From WRGT01 sp942493035 (GTDB lineage: Bacteria > Spirochaetota > UBA4802 > UBA5550): DNA of 64,000 nt. The notes beneath the pieces are model-generated. The model was not told where the DNA came from and searched no databases. It saw only the letters and a program-made list of their open reading frames with translations. The stretch lies in contig OW818666.1 of the NCBI GenBank assembly GCA_942493035.1, forward strand, positions 4,030,001-4,094,000, given 5' to 3'. The number at the start of each line of letters is the position of its first letter. The first letter of the stretch is position 1. Below are positions 43,737 through 52,292 of the stretch, piece after piece. The position numbers were made by a program, and so were the translations under genes.

Positions 43737-43869
43737 TTTATATTCACTTTCGGGATTTTTAATATTTTACAGACTGATTATAGTTCACAGGGGACTTAAA
43801 ATTCAAGATAAATTTTATTTTGAATAGATGGAAAATTAGTAATTGTAATCAGTAATTTCTCTTGAATAT

Positions 43870-43955
43870 AAGCTTAAGTGTAAAAAAAACTCTATATATT
43901 ATTTCCTCCATCGGAGGCGGTGATAGATAGAGTTTTTTTACTTTAGAAATGTTAA
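43870..43955. repeat. Palindromic repeat family 2, copy 2
   Basis: ATAAGCTTAAGTGTAAAA, then AAAAAACTCTAT (43884-43895), inner CCTCC-atc-GGAGG, and ATAGAGTTTTTT (43927-43938), then ACTTTAGAAATGTTAAG. The outer arms are perfect over 12 bp. It aligns with 36690-36790. The T7 run also makes it a plausible bidirectional terminator or insulator. It occupies the middle of the region between the divergent 43736 and 44089 genes. Confidence 0.65.
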
Positions 43956-44019
43956 GAAAATAAATAATGAAATGTAATATCCATTTTATCGTTTAATTCA
44001 TCGTGCAAACAAAAAAAAT

Positions 44020-44047
44020 TTGACATTACCTGTATAGAGAGTTTAAT
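44020..44047 (+). promoter_or_regulatory. Predicted sigma-70 type promoter for the 44089 gene
   Basis: TTGACA (44020-44025), a 16-nt spacer and TTTAAT (44042-44047), about 40 nt before the ATG, which has GGGAGGGG as a ribosome-binding site. This is among the better promoter matches in the window. Confidence 0.6.
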
Positions 44048-44088
44048 TTAGTATATAAGAAGTTTTTATACTCGGGAGGGGTATAATT

Positions 44089-44772
44089 ATGAAAATAACA
44101 ACGGATGTTAGTTCCGCCGGTCTCAGGCCGCCGGGAAATGTTTTGCCACGCTCATCTTCAAACAGCCGCAGCATGAATGTATCGGATGCAAAAGTAACAC
44201 AGGATGTAATGGTTAAAATGCAGAGGGAGAAATCTCTTATCGATGCTCTGGCTATTGCTCAATCTTCAAGAGAGCTTGTACAGAAGGCTCTTAATGTATC
44301 TTCCAGATTATTGTCGCTTGCGTCAGAAGCTATGATTACCGGGCGGGTAAACATGGATGAACTGTCCAGCCAGATGACCAGCATCAATGGTGCTATGGGC
44401 GGTTACGGCGAGAGAGTATCAGTTCCGGTCGAGGGTACACCGGTTCCGGTTGACGATGTACAGGTGAAGCTCGATGAAAGTTTCGCAAGACTGAAAGAGA
44501 AGGGTACGGATCTGTTAAACGGGAAACAGGTTGCAGCAGAAGACTTTGTACCGGTAACAGAAATTCTGAGCGGAATCGCCCCGGAAATTGATGACAGGGT
44601 AAATACCTACACTGCAGAACTGGGGAGTGTAAAGAAAATTGAAGATTTCAATTTTAATTATCCCGGTTTGAACAAGAGTACTGCGGACATGGTAATAAGT
44701 AATCCTGTTCAGTCTCTTGAAGCACAGGGGAATATTAATTACGAAATGGCCTCAAAATTGACTATGGCATGA
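44089..44772 (+). CDS. Helical protein of unknown function, possibly flagellin/rod-like
   Basis: A 227-aa protein without a signal peptide. A disordered Ser/Pro-rich start is followed by a long heptad-like helix (about 35-100: KVTQDVMVKMQREKSLIDAL, IAQSSRELVQKALNVSSRLL), and the C-terminus SLEAQGNINYEMASKLTM is again helical. The pattern vaguely recalls flagellar axial proteins but no family is recognised. It is monocistronic with its own promoter and a strong ribosome-binding site, so probably well expressed. Confidence 0.6.
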   Translation: MKITTDVSSAGLRPPGNVLPRSSSNSRSMNVSDAKVTQDVMVKMQREKSLIDALAIAQSSRELVQKALNVSSRLLSLASEAMITGRVNMDELSSQMTSINGAMGGYGERVSVPVEGTPVPVDDVQVKLDESFARLKEKGTDLLNGKQVAAEDFVPVTEILSGIAPEIDDRVNTYTAELGSVKKIEDFNFNYPGLNKSTADMVISNPVQSLEAQGNINYEMASKLTMA

Positions 44773-44808
44773 AAATATAATTAATCAAATTCTGCTTATT
44801 GTGTCATG

Positions 44809-44836
44809 TTCTCTCCTCCGAATGGTGGAGAGAACT
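44809..44836. terminator. Hairpin after the 44089 gene
   Basis: GTTCTCTCC-TCC-gaat-GGT-GGAGAGAAC forms a long stem with one mismatch, about 37 nt after the stop. There is no T-run directly after it. It shares CTCTCC/GGAGAG with the inner hairpins of the dispersed family. Confidence 0.5.
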
Positions 44837-44897
44837 GTTTATTGTCTCATATGAAATTAAGGCTTCACAAAAAATAGTTGAGCTTGAAAATTTTATC

Positions 44898-44926
44898 TTG
44901 ACTTTAAATTAATTTAAAGCTACCTA
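44898..44926 (+). promoter_or_regulatory. Candidate promoter overlapping a perfect 18-bp palindrome
   Basis: TTGACT (44898-44903) with a 17-nt spacer to TACCTA (44921-44926, weak). CTTTAAATTAATTTAAAG at 44902-44919 is fully palindromic and fills the spacer, as a repressor site would. It lies ~105 nt before the gene starting at 45031. Confidence 0.4.
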
Positions 44927-45030
44927 AGTATTAAAATTAATCGTGTATCCATATCCGGGCCTTGTAATTTTCATGCTTGTATTCCTGACAGTTCCGTCGG
45001 GGAATTATAATAATTATGTAGAATAAAATA

Positions 45031-45819
45031 ATGACTTCTTTTAAGAAAAATAAATCAGAAAGAAAAGATAAAGAAATTAATCAAATTTATTTTAGAGTGA
45101 AAAAGCAGAATAGTGATGAAAAATTTTGCAATTCCGCTTTAAGTACATTTAATTCAATTTATAAATTTCATTCATCATTACAGAGTAATGAATTATTTAA
45201 ATCAATGAAAATAAGAGACTGCTATACATTAACTCTTGCGAATGCAATAATTGACAAGCTCTCATCTGAAAAGATAATAGCCGGTAAAGGTAATTCTCTC
45301 CCGGAGAATTTTTACAATGAACTGTCAGAAACTCTTCTGACTGAAAATGGCGATAAAGAACTGATTGTTATAAATCTTAAACAGCTGACTAATATTATGA
45401 AGCGGGGCGGACTTATTATTTTTAAAGATAAGACTGCTCTTGTTTCTGAAAGCTTTCAGGAAAGAGATAGTCTCTATTTCAGACTGCTGCAGTCTTTCTG
45501 GAATGAAACAGATTGGAGCGACATTTTCCCCTCTTCCCCCGAGGCTGCTGTTAAACTGCATGAAAACCGGAACACCTTTGCTGAACTGATTCAGGGATTT
45601 TATACCGAGGTAAGCGTTGAAGATCTTTCGAATGATTTTTTTGAAATGACAGATATTGCAGAGCGTAATGACTACTTTATGATTTCGTTCCTTGATTTTT
45701 ATCTTATTACCTGGCTTAGAAATTTTGGAATAATAGATTACTCCAGCAGAACAAATACCGAAATAATCTATCTCTCGATTCAGGATTACGGAAGAGAGAT
45801 CCTCCGCAAAATTCTTTGA
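45031..45819 (+). CDS. Protein of unknown function
   Basis: A 262-aa cytosolic protein, basic at the N-terminus (KKNKSERKDKE), helical throughout, with no recognised domain. The ATG lacks an obvious ribosome-binding site. It ends 3 nt before the tmRNA 3' end on the opposite strand, with no terminator between them. Confidence 0.6.
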   Translation: MTSFKKNKSERKDKEINQIYFRVKKQNSDEKFCNSALSTFNSIYKFHSSLQSNELFKSMKIRDCYTLTLANAIIDKLSSEKIIAGKGNSLPENFYNELSETLLTENGDKELIVINLKQLTNIMKRGGLIIFKDKTALVSESFQERDSLYFRLLQSFWNETDWSDIFPSSPEAAVKLHENRNTFAELIQGFYTEVSVEDLSNDFFEMTDIAERNDYFMISFLDFYLITWLRNFGIIDYSSRTNTEIIYLSIQDYGREILRKIL

Positions 45820-45822
45820 GAT

Positions 45823-46171
45823 TGGAGACGGCGGGACTCGAACCCGCGTCCTACAGCATACCCCTACAGCGTCTACATGCTTATCCTTTTCATTTGATTT
45901 AAAACTACAAGCCGGGAAAAGGCGCCGTATTGTAATTCGGTCTCCCTTAATTTTGCCATCAATCCGGAAGCACTATATCAGGCTATCCTCAGTAATTTTA
46001 TGCCTTTGAGCCTCCCTGAGGAGCGAAATGCTCATTGACAAAGCAGGTATTAAGCTGCTAGTGCAAAATTATTGTTTGCGTTTAAATGTTTTCTGTCACG
46101 ATTAACGAGGTGCCAGAACACTCGGCATGCAACTGTAAGACCACAACTGCAGTCGAAACCAGATCGTCCCC
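45823..46171 (-). ncRNA. ssrA: Transfer-messenger RNA
   Basis: The reverse strand starts GGGGACGATCTGGTTTCGAC and ends with the T-arm GGGTTCGAGTCCC and CGTCTCC plus A. The acceptor strands GGGGACG and CGTCTCC pair, with one G-U. The 3' CCA is not encoded (AATC follows instead), so it is added after transcription. It rescues stalled ribosomes and tags the nascent peptide for proteolysis. The tag reading frame is listed separately. On the minus strand TTGACA lies at 46222-46217, a plausible -35 about 50 nt upstream. Confidence 0.95.
46050..46079 (-). other. tmRNA proteolysis tag reading frame
   Basis: The resume codon GCA at 46079 opens GCA AAC AAT AAT TTT GCA CTA GCA GCT TAA, encoding ANNNFALAA. 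The ALAA end is the usual ClpXP recognition sequence. Confidence 0.9.
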
Positions 46172-46297
46172 TGCAAATATGCTTTCAAAGAACTAGAGAA
46201 AAGCCCATTTAATATTTGTCAATATATTAAATGATAATTGACACAAGTCCTGTTACTAGTGAAACTGTAAATCTATAATTGTTACAAGGAATATCAG

Positions 46298-46789
46298 ATG
46301 TTTTCAGGACTTTTTAAAAAACACGTATATATTATACTGCTGATAATTTTTATCAGCTCAATGTTCCCGGTGAAATCGGGTGCTGACGATTCCCTGCCTG
46401 TTAATTTTCAGAATTTAAGCGGCAGCTGGACTCTTCTTTACGGAAATGATTACGGGTATAGTTTCAGGTTTTATAAAAATTACAGAGCAGTTGTTATACT
46501 CTATCTTAATTCAAGTTCTATTGTCTTTAAAGGTGTTTATAATATTGAGAGCAGCGATTCCATCAGAATCAATATTTCAGAGATGAAAAGAGTTGAAAGC
46601 GTAAAAAATATAGATATTAAAGGGGGATTTCAAAAGGCAAAATCCTCTCACTTTATATTCAGTACAAGGGTGCTTTCCGCTGATGGCAAAAAGAATCTGG
46701 AGTTAAGACCTCAAAAAATATCCATTGACGGGAGTGATTCCGAGGGATATTTTGAGCCTTATATAAAACTTAATTATTCCGGCCGATAA
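46298..46789 (+). CDS. Small secreted protein of unknown function
   Basis: A 163-aa protein with a signal peptide (about 1-29, ending KSGADD). The mature part is beta-rich (LSGSWTLLYGNDYGYSFRFY, VVILYLNSSSIVFKGVYNI), resembling a lipocalin-like or other small beta-barrel ligand-binding fold. No family is assigned. Its stop overlaps the next gene's start (TAATG), so it is translationally coupled to the alpha/beta hydrolase. Confidence 0.7.
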   Translation: MFSGLFKKHVYIILLIIFISSMFPVKSGADDSLPVNFQNLSGSWTLLYGNDYGYSFRFYKNYRAVVILYLNSSSIVFKGVYNIESSDSIRINISEMKRVESVKNIDIKGGFQKAKSSHFIFSTRVLSADGKKNLELRPQKISIDGSDSEGYFEPYIKLNYSGR

Positions 46790-47541
46790 TGATAATTGAT
46801 AATTTTAAATTTAAAAACCTTCGTGGTATAGAGCTTGCCGGGAGAATATACAGAAAGAATGAAGATCAGAAAGCCGGTGTAATTTTCAGTCATGGGCTTT
46901 TTTCCAGTAAAGACGGCTACAAGATTACCCGCATGGCCGGTTCTATTCTGGATTCAGGTTTTGCTCTTATGACATTTGATTTTACATTTTCAGGTGAATC
47001 TTCAGGAAATATTACCGATATTTCAATTTATGATGAAGTGGATGATCTGAAATGCGCAATAAATCTTTTTAAAAGCAGAGGATTTGAAAAAATTCATCTC
47101 ATGGGTTCGAGTATGGGGGCCGCAGTTACAATTATTACTGCATCTCCTGGCGAATACCGGATAGAGTCCCTTATACTGATTGCCGCTCCTCTCTCTTTTG
47201 AAAAACTTGTTCCTGAAATTCAAAAAGGGGATCTTGAATCGCTCGATTCTGATGGTTATACATTAATTTCAGGTGTTAAAGTCAATAATCGTTTTATCAG
47301 AGAAATTTTTGAAATTGATATGGTTAATGCGGTAGGAAAAATCAGCAGTCCTGTGCTTATTATACATGGGATGATGGATGCAGTTGTTGATTTCAGTAAT
47401 CTTGATACTTTTATTCAAAACTGTGTTTCCAGCTGTACTTCTCTTGTAATTGAAGATGGAGATCATAATCTGACAAGAGAATCGGATATTAAAATTATTT
47501 CGGAAAATGTGAAGGAGTGGCTTGGAAAATTTAATGTTTAA
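46789..47541 (+). CDS. Alpha/beta hydrolase
   Basis: A 250-aa alpha/beta hydrolase of the type found in dienelactone hydrolase-like and dipeptidyl-peptidase-like esterases. FSHGLFSSKDGYK is the oxyanion segment, GSSMGAAV the nucleophile elbow (Ser), HGMMDAVVDF holds the Asp and DGDHNLTRES the His. It is cytosolic (no signal peptide). The substrate is unknown. It is the middle gene of a three-gene operon. Confidence 0.88.
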   Translation: MIIDNFKFKNLRGIELAGRIYRKNEDQKAGVIFSHGLFSSKDGYKITRMAGSILDSGFALMTFDFTFSGESSGNITDISIYDEVDDLKCAINLFKSRGFEKIHLMGSSMGAAVTIITASPGEYRIESLILIAAPLSFEKLVPEIQKGDLESLDSDGYTLISGVKVNNRFIREIFEIDMVNAVGKISSPVLIIHGMMDAVVDFSNLDTFIQNCVSSCTSLVIEDGDHNLTRESDIKIISENVKEWLGKFNV

Positions 47542-47923
47542 ATATTTTCTGATTGTTATAGGTTCTGCTCAGGTAGTTTTAGCGCTTATAGAAATTTTTT
47601 CACCGCCTAGATCTTTTCAAATGTGGAAAAAATGGGTTTCAGTTCGATTTTTCCCCGTTCATGGGTTTGTACTGATTTTAACAGGTTTCCCTCTTACTTT
47701 TTATAAAGGATATCTATCTTCAATTATTTTTTATATCGGGCTTCTGATAGTATTTATGGGTCCATTTATACTGATTTATCCTGAAAAAATCCGGAAAGTA
47801 TTTGATGATTCGGAAAATGTATTCAATGAGAAAGATATAAAACTTATGATCTATTTTGATGCTTTTTTCAGATTTTCTACAGGTATAATTTTTCTGATAA
47901 GCTGCTGGAAAACTTTCTTTTAA
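47522..47923 (+). CDS. Small membrane protein of unknown function
   Basis: A 133-aa protein with about four hydrophobic segments (YFLIVIGSAQVVLALIEIF, FFPVHGFVLILTGFPLTF, IIFYIGLLIVFMGPFILIY, ending STGIIFLISCW). No family is recognised. The frame can start at TTG 47522 (AAGGAG four nt upstream) or ATG 47534; the TTG fits the ribosome-binding site better. It overlaps the hydrolase gene by up to 20 nt. Confidence 0.65.
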   Translation: MENLMFKYFLIVIGSAQVVLALIEIFSPPRSFQMWKKWVSVRFFPVHGFVLILTGFPLTFYKGYLSSIIFYIGLLIVFMGPFILIYPEKIRKVFDDSENVFNEKDIKLMIYFDAFFRFSTGIIFLISCWKTFF

Positions 47924-48085
47924 TATATCCTCATTCAAATTAGCGGTCGATATGAGCTCCGCAGTTATCATATTTTATAATTGACACAAATCTTTTTTTT
48001 GAAATAATAATATCTCTATGCGGTTCCTCTCTTTTCCGGATGAGTTCTGCTGCATGATCTATTAAATAATCGGGCTGGAGTTAAA

Positions 48086-51000
48086 ATGGAATTTATTAAT
48101 GTCTCTCAAAGAGCTTTTCATAAAGGGATAATACATAGCAGTTCAAGCAGTGAAAGTGATATATTTAAAGCTGATAATATACTGAGTGAAAAAGGGCACT
48201 GGTGTACAAAAAAGAGAACTGCTGCAATCAAAGAGTATACAATAATTGATTTTGAAAAACAGGTTCCTGTTGATTATATAAAAATAACTGCTTCATCCGG
48301 CGGGTCATCTACATTTCCTAATGGTTTCCGTCTGGAGACCAGTTATGATGGCGAGCTTTGGAGTCTGCTCTATAGTGAAAGCAATACCTCTCTGGAGGCG
48401 AATATTCATGAAGTCCATCTCCCTCTTACATTAATCCGTTTTCTTAAAATATTAATTACTGATCCTGCTGTTATAGGTTCAAATTATTATTCCGAGATAG
48501 GAAAGGTTGAGGTTGGGATATCCGGTGTTCAGGAGATTAAGGCAAGCAGCTTTGTCGGCTTAAATACTCCTGAAAAGCTGATTAATGGAGATGCGGGAAG
48601 TTTCTGGGAATCTGCCCTGAATGCAGCCAGTGTAATGGAATGTGTAAATATTGATCTTGGGAAAACATGCTGTGTAAATAGAATTCTTCTCGGAGCAATG
48701 AGTGAGGGATTCCCTGAGAGTTTCCATATCGAAACATCAGTTGATAATGAGATCTGGATTACTCTTCTTCACGAAAAGGGTTTAGACACTGAAACCGGGA
48801 AAAAATATTTCTGGGAAACTGATATCAGAGCTGCGCGATTTATAAGATTTGAAGCTCCGGGTAAACGTCTGATAAACGGAAAATTCGGAATTAAAATTTC
48901 TGAAATTGCAGTCTCTGCTGCGCCGGTAGATCATCTTCATACTCATACAATAGGGGACATATCTCCTCATGCGTCGGTATTCCACGCAGGTATGGTGAGG
49001 CTCGCGCGTGATGGAGAGATTGTACCTGGAACTGTTGTTCAATCGACGGACAGCAGGCTTAGAGATGCATCTACTGTATTTAAAGGGATTGTGCAGCTTG
49101 CAAATGATTCAGATTCAACTTCAGGTCTGGCAGTACAGGCTAGCGATACCAGACTTCAGGCTGCATCTGAACTGAAAGCCGGAATAGTCCGTCTTGCATA
49201 TAATAGAGAAACCAGTATCAACGCAGTTGTACAATCGAGCGACTCAAGACTCCAGCATGCAACAGAGGATAATTTCGGAATCGTAAAGGTCTGCCGCGAT
49301 GGAGAATATACAGAACATTCAGTAGTTTCCGGGAATGATTCAAGAATTCAGAAGGCGACCACTTCATCTTTTGGAATAAGTAAACTGGCTGAAGATGGCG
49401 GAACTGACGGCGGTACTGTAGTTCAGGCAAACGACAGCAGACTGCTTGAGGCTTCATATAATAATAAAGGAATTGTAAGAGTTGCAAAAGACGGAGAGAC
49501 ATCTGATGACGCAGTTGTATTATCATCAGATAAGCGCCTCAAAGATGCTACTACAAAGTATAAGGGTATTGTTGAACTTGCAGAAGATGGTGAAGATGAG
49601 CCCGGACTGGCTGTTCAGGGGAGTGACAAAAGACTGAAAGATGCCACTACTGAAAGCAAAGGTATTGTTGAGCTTGCCGAAGATGGTGAAGATAAAAAAG
49701 GGGCAGTTGTTCAGAGTAATGACAAAAGACTTAAGGATGCAACTACTGAAAGGAAGGGTGTTGTAGAATTTGCTGAAGATGGTGAAGATGAGGCAAATGT
49801 AGCTGTTCAGGGTAATGACCGCCGTTTAAAAAAAGCTACGGAGGTTTCTCCCGGTATTATGAAATTCTCTTCCGATGGAGCTGTTGAGCCGATGACGGCT
49901 GTTCAGGCTAATGACAGAAGATTGAAAGATGCTACTGTTATAAGTAAAGGTATAGTTGAATTTGCGGAAGATGGTGAAGATAAAGACGGAGTTGCGGTAC
50001 AGGGAAGCGATAGAAGGTTGAGAGACGCAACAACATCGGCGAAGGGTATAGTTGAATTTGCGGAAGATGGTGAAGATAAAGACGGAGTTGCGGTACAGGG
50101 GAGTGACCGGAGGCTGAAGGATGCGACAACTTCTGCTAAAGGTATTGTTGAGCTTGCGGAGAATGGAGAGGATGCTCCCGGAGTTGCGGTACAGGGGAAT
50201 GACCGTAGGCTGAAGGATGCGACGGTTGCTTTTAAAGGTATTGTAAGGTTTGCAAATGACGGTGAAAACAAAGAGTGCGTTGCGGTGCAGGGGAGCGATA
50301 AGCGGCTTAAGAATGCAACAACTGTCAGCAAAGGTATAGTTGAATTTGCAGAGGATGGCGAAGATGCTGAAAATGTTGCAGTTCAGGGGAGTGACAAAAG
50401 GCTAAAACCTGCAACTGAGAAAAATTCAGGTATTGTCCGGTTTTCTGAAAATGGTGAGAGCAGACATCAGATGGCTGTACAGGCGGATGATATCAGGCTT
50501 AATGACAAGAGGGAACCGCTTTCTCATGAACACGATTATGCCCCGGCGATGCATGAGTATGCAAGTCATGTCGGGACCATTTCTGTAAAAGAAAAAATGA
50601 GTGAACCATTCAGTGAAATTACTCCTCCATCGGATGGTTCTTCCGTTATATTTGGCGGCAACATTTCGGATAAGAACTATTCCATAGGTATTACCGGGGT
50701 TTCAGGCGCTCTTTCGAAAGAGAAAATTAATGCATATGGTGTTCTGGGTCATAGTTCACATGTAGGTGTGAGGGGACAGTCTTCCGGCAGTGAAGGTTCC
50801 GGTGCTGGTGTTGCAGGGGCTTCCAGATTCGGTGCGGGCGGAATTTTTTCCAGTGAACATGAGTATTCCCTTATAGCTGATGGTTCGGGATCTATTCTGA
50901 ATAAGTTTGATTCTAATGTTAAACTTTCAGGAAACGGAAAAGCTCTTCTTGTTGCAGGGAGCTCAGAATTTGAAGGTAAAATATTTATAAAAGGTGACGG

Positions 51001-51424
51001 CAAAGAGAAAAATTTCCCAGGCGGCGCTGCTGAACTTTTTGAGGTTGATGAAGCTGAATATGTATCGCCAGGGGATCTTCTTATAGTCAGTGAAAATGGA
51101 AATTCAATTCTGTCTAAATCTAAAAAGAGTTACAGCAGATCGGTGATAGGAATTGTTTCAGGAAATCCGTATATAGTAATAAATAACAGCGGCAAAGAGG
51201 AGAAGTTGTATCCCGTAGTGCTTGCAGGAAAAACTCTCTGTAAAGTTGACGCAAGAAATAATCCGATAAAGCCGGGTGATCTTATTGTTACATCAGACAC
51301 TGCAGGATGCGGTATGGCAGGGAAGATAGATTCATTCGATAAGACCGGTACTGTTATTGGTAAAGCGCTTCATGGGCTTGATGACGGGATTGATCTTATT
51401 CCGGTGTTTGTGATTCACTCTTAG
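48086..51424 (+). CDS. Large surface protein with discoidin-like domains and phage-fibre-type repeats
   Basis: A 1112-aa protein. Two F5/8 type C (discoidin-like) domains cover about 25-150 and 155-285 (WCTKKRTAAIKEYTIIDFEK, VDYIKITASSGG). Sixteen 32-aa repeats span about 301-812, such as KGIVELAEDGEDEPGLAVQG then SDKRLKDATT, the pattern seen in phage tail-fibre repeats. The C-terminal ~290 residues include a glycine-rich beta segment (GVLGHSSHVGVRGQSSGSEG) and a domain with GDLLIVSENG and KPGDLIVTSDTAG, as in fibre or collagen-like surface proteins. No signal peptide is seen. It is probably a fibrous attachment protein. Confidence 0.8.
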   Translation: MEFINVSQRAFHKGIIHSSSSSESDIFKADNILSEKGHWCTKKRTAAIKEYTIIDFEKQVPVDYIKITASSGGSSTFPNGFRLETSYDGELWSLLYSESNTSLEANIHEVHLPLTLIRFLKILITDPAVIGSNYYSEIGKVEVGISGVQEIKASSFVGLNTPEKLINGDAGSFWESALNAASVMECVNIDLGKTCCVNRILLGAMSEGFPESFHIETSVDNEIWITLLHEKGLDTETGKKYFWETDIRAARFIRFEAPGKRLINGKFGIKISEIAVSAAPVDHLHTHTIGDISPHASVFHAGMVRLARDGEIVPGTVVQSTDSRLRDASTVFKGIVQLANDSDSTSGLAVQASDTRLQAASELKAGIVRLAYNRETSINAVVQSSDSRLQHATEDNFGIVKVCRDGEYTEHSVVSGNDSRIQKATTSSFGISKLAEDGGTDGGTVVQANDSRLLEASYNNKGIVRVAKDGETSDDAVVLSSDKRLKDATTKYKGIVELAEDGEDEPGLAVQGSDKRLKDATTESKGIVELAEDGEDKKGAVVQSNDKRLKDATTERKGVVEFAEDGEDEANVAVQGNDRRLKKATEVSPGIMKFSSDGAVEPMTAVQANDRRLKDATVISKGIVEFAEDGEDKDGVAVQGSDRRLRDATTSAKGIVEFAEDGEDKDGVAVQGSDRRLKDATTSAKGIVELAENGEDAPGVAVQGNDRRLKDATVAFKGIVRFANDGENKECVAVQGSDKRLKNATTVSKGIVEFAEDGEDAENVAVQGSDKRLKPATEKNSGIVRFSENGESRHQMAVQADDIRLNDKREPLSHEHDYAPAMHEYASHVGTISVKEKMSEPFSEITPPSDGSSVIFGGNISDKNYSIGITGVSGALSKEKINAYGVLGHSSHVGVRGQSSGSEGSGAGVAGASRFGAGGIFSSEHEYSLIADGSGSILNKFDSNVKLSGNGKALLVAGSSEFEGKIFIKGDGKEKNFPGGAAELFEVDEAEYVSPGDLLIVSENGNSILSKSKKSYSRSVIGIVSGNPYIVINNSGKEEKLYPVVLAGKTLCKVDARNNPIKPGDLIVTSDTAGCGMAGKIDSFDKTGTVIGKALHGLDDGIDLIPVFVIHS
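48985..50520 (+). repeat. Sixteen tandem 96-bp coding repeats
   Basis: Period 96 bp (32 residues). Conserved positions are G-I-V, A-x-D-G-E, (A/V)VQ, D-x-R-L and AT. The middle units (7-9, 11-13, 15) are most alike, while the first five and last are more diverged. Units 11 and 12 (starting near 49949 and 50045) are identical over at least 56 bp, showing recent duplication. Confidence 0.9.
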
Positions 51425-51431
51425 TGTGATG

Positions 51432-51523
51432 CCCCGACGAGGCGTGTATAGATCATGTAGTCGGAGTGTTCGAGTGTGTCGTCGGGGTGAAAAATTTTTC
51501 ACCCTTACATGCTGACACACTCG
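51432..51523. terminator. Overlapping stems between convergent genes
   Basis: Three stems share bases: CCCCGACGA (51432-51440) / TCGTCGGGG (51479-51487); CGAGTGTGTC (51471-51480) / GACACACTCG (51514-51523); and the perfect palindrome GGGTGAAAAATTTTTCACCC (51485-51504). They cannot all form together except partly as a pseudoknot. The placement suggests a bidirectional terminator; the alternative pairings are unusual. Confidence 0.55.
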
Positions 51524-51528
51524 CAGGA

Positions 51529-52221
51529 TCAGGGATTCATGCTTTTTATGAGATCGAGTTCTGTTTTGTTAAATATAGTACTTGTATATTCGTTTAGTTC
51601 TTTTGATATTTTTTTGCTGATATAAATTATTCTTCTGCAATAAGGCTTCTTTTCGTAACGGTCAATCCACATTATAACAACTGTATTTTCCGCATCCCAG
51701 GCAATTGCTCCCTGGTTATCCTTGATATTCTCGCCGGTATGCTTTCCGTATTTTTTCTGAATTTTGTCATAAACTGTATCCTTATCCAGATAAGGGAAAT
51801 TCATGGATACATAAAAAAGTTTACCTTCATCCTTTTCCTGTGCAGGATCAGTTGCTTTATCACCTGCAGCGATTGTTTCCTCTTTTTTCTCAGGGAGAGC
51901 TTCAGCGGATGGTTCTTTATAGAAGAATCCATAATAGTATTCCATCTCTTTATCTTTTGATACTATTACTTTTTTTTCATCGGTATAAATCAATACACCT
52001 GTAATTTTATCTCTGGCTTCAGAGAGGTACATACCCCAGGTGAGGGTTCCGTAGCCGTCTGGAATCTTTTCGGTCTTTTCACCGTTAGTAACAGGCTTGG
52101 TTGTGTCCTTATTTTCTGTTTTTGGATCGGTTTTTCCATTAGTTTTTTCTGCAGGTTTATTCTGGGCATAAACTGCTGAAACTAAAAAAAGTATAAAAAG
52201 TGTTAGATATATCCGGCGCAT
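51529..52221 (-). CDS. Exported protein of unknown function
   Basis: A 230-aa protein with a signal peptide (1-19, ending VYAQN), a Lys/Thr/Glu-rich linker (about 20-50) and a globular part beginning YGTLTWGMYLSEARDKITG. That opening resembles small periplasmic domains in which a TWG motif starts the fold. A low-complexity acidic insert lies near 110-135. No function is assigned. It is separated from purM by 71 bp and may share its transcript. Confidence 0.65.
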   Translation of the reverse strand: MRRIYLTLFILFLVSAVYAQNKPAEKTNGKTDPKTENKDTTKPVTNGEKTEKIPDGYGTLTWGMYLSEARDKITGVLIYTDEKKVIVSKDKEMEYYYGFFYKEPSAEALPEKKEETIAAGDKATDPAQEKDEGKLFYVSMNFPYLDKDTVYDKIQKKYGKHTGENIKDNQGAIAWDAENTVVIMWIDRYEKKPYCRRIIYISKKISKELNEYTSTIFNKTELDLIKSMNP

Positions 52222-52292
52222 AATAATCCCTCTGAAAAGCTTTAAATTGCTTCTTTAATTATCGGCATATTTAATAGTAAGAGTTAACTTTT

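Noticed and set aside
49903..50331. 142-aa reverse-strand ORF in the repeat gene
   Set aside because: It mirrors the 96-bp repeat periodicity of the forward gene, giving Ser/Pro-rich periodic sequence typical of a shadow frame.
48985..50520. Possible CRISPR array
   Set aside because: The 96-bp repetition is in frame, codes for protein throughout and has no short identical repeats with unique spacers.
48086..51424. Prophage or injection-system locus around the fibre-like gene
   Set aside because: Neighbours are an alpha/beta hydrolase, a small membrane protein and purM; no capsid, sheath, baseplate or integrase gene is visible in the window.
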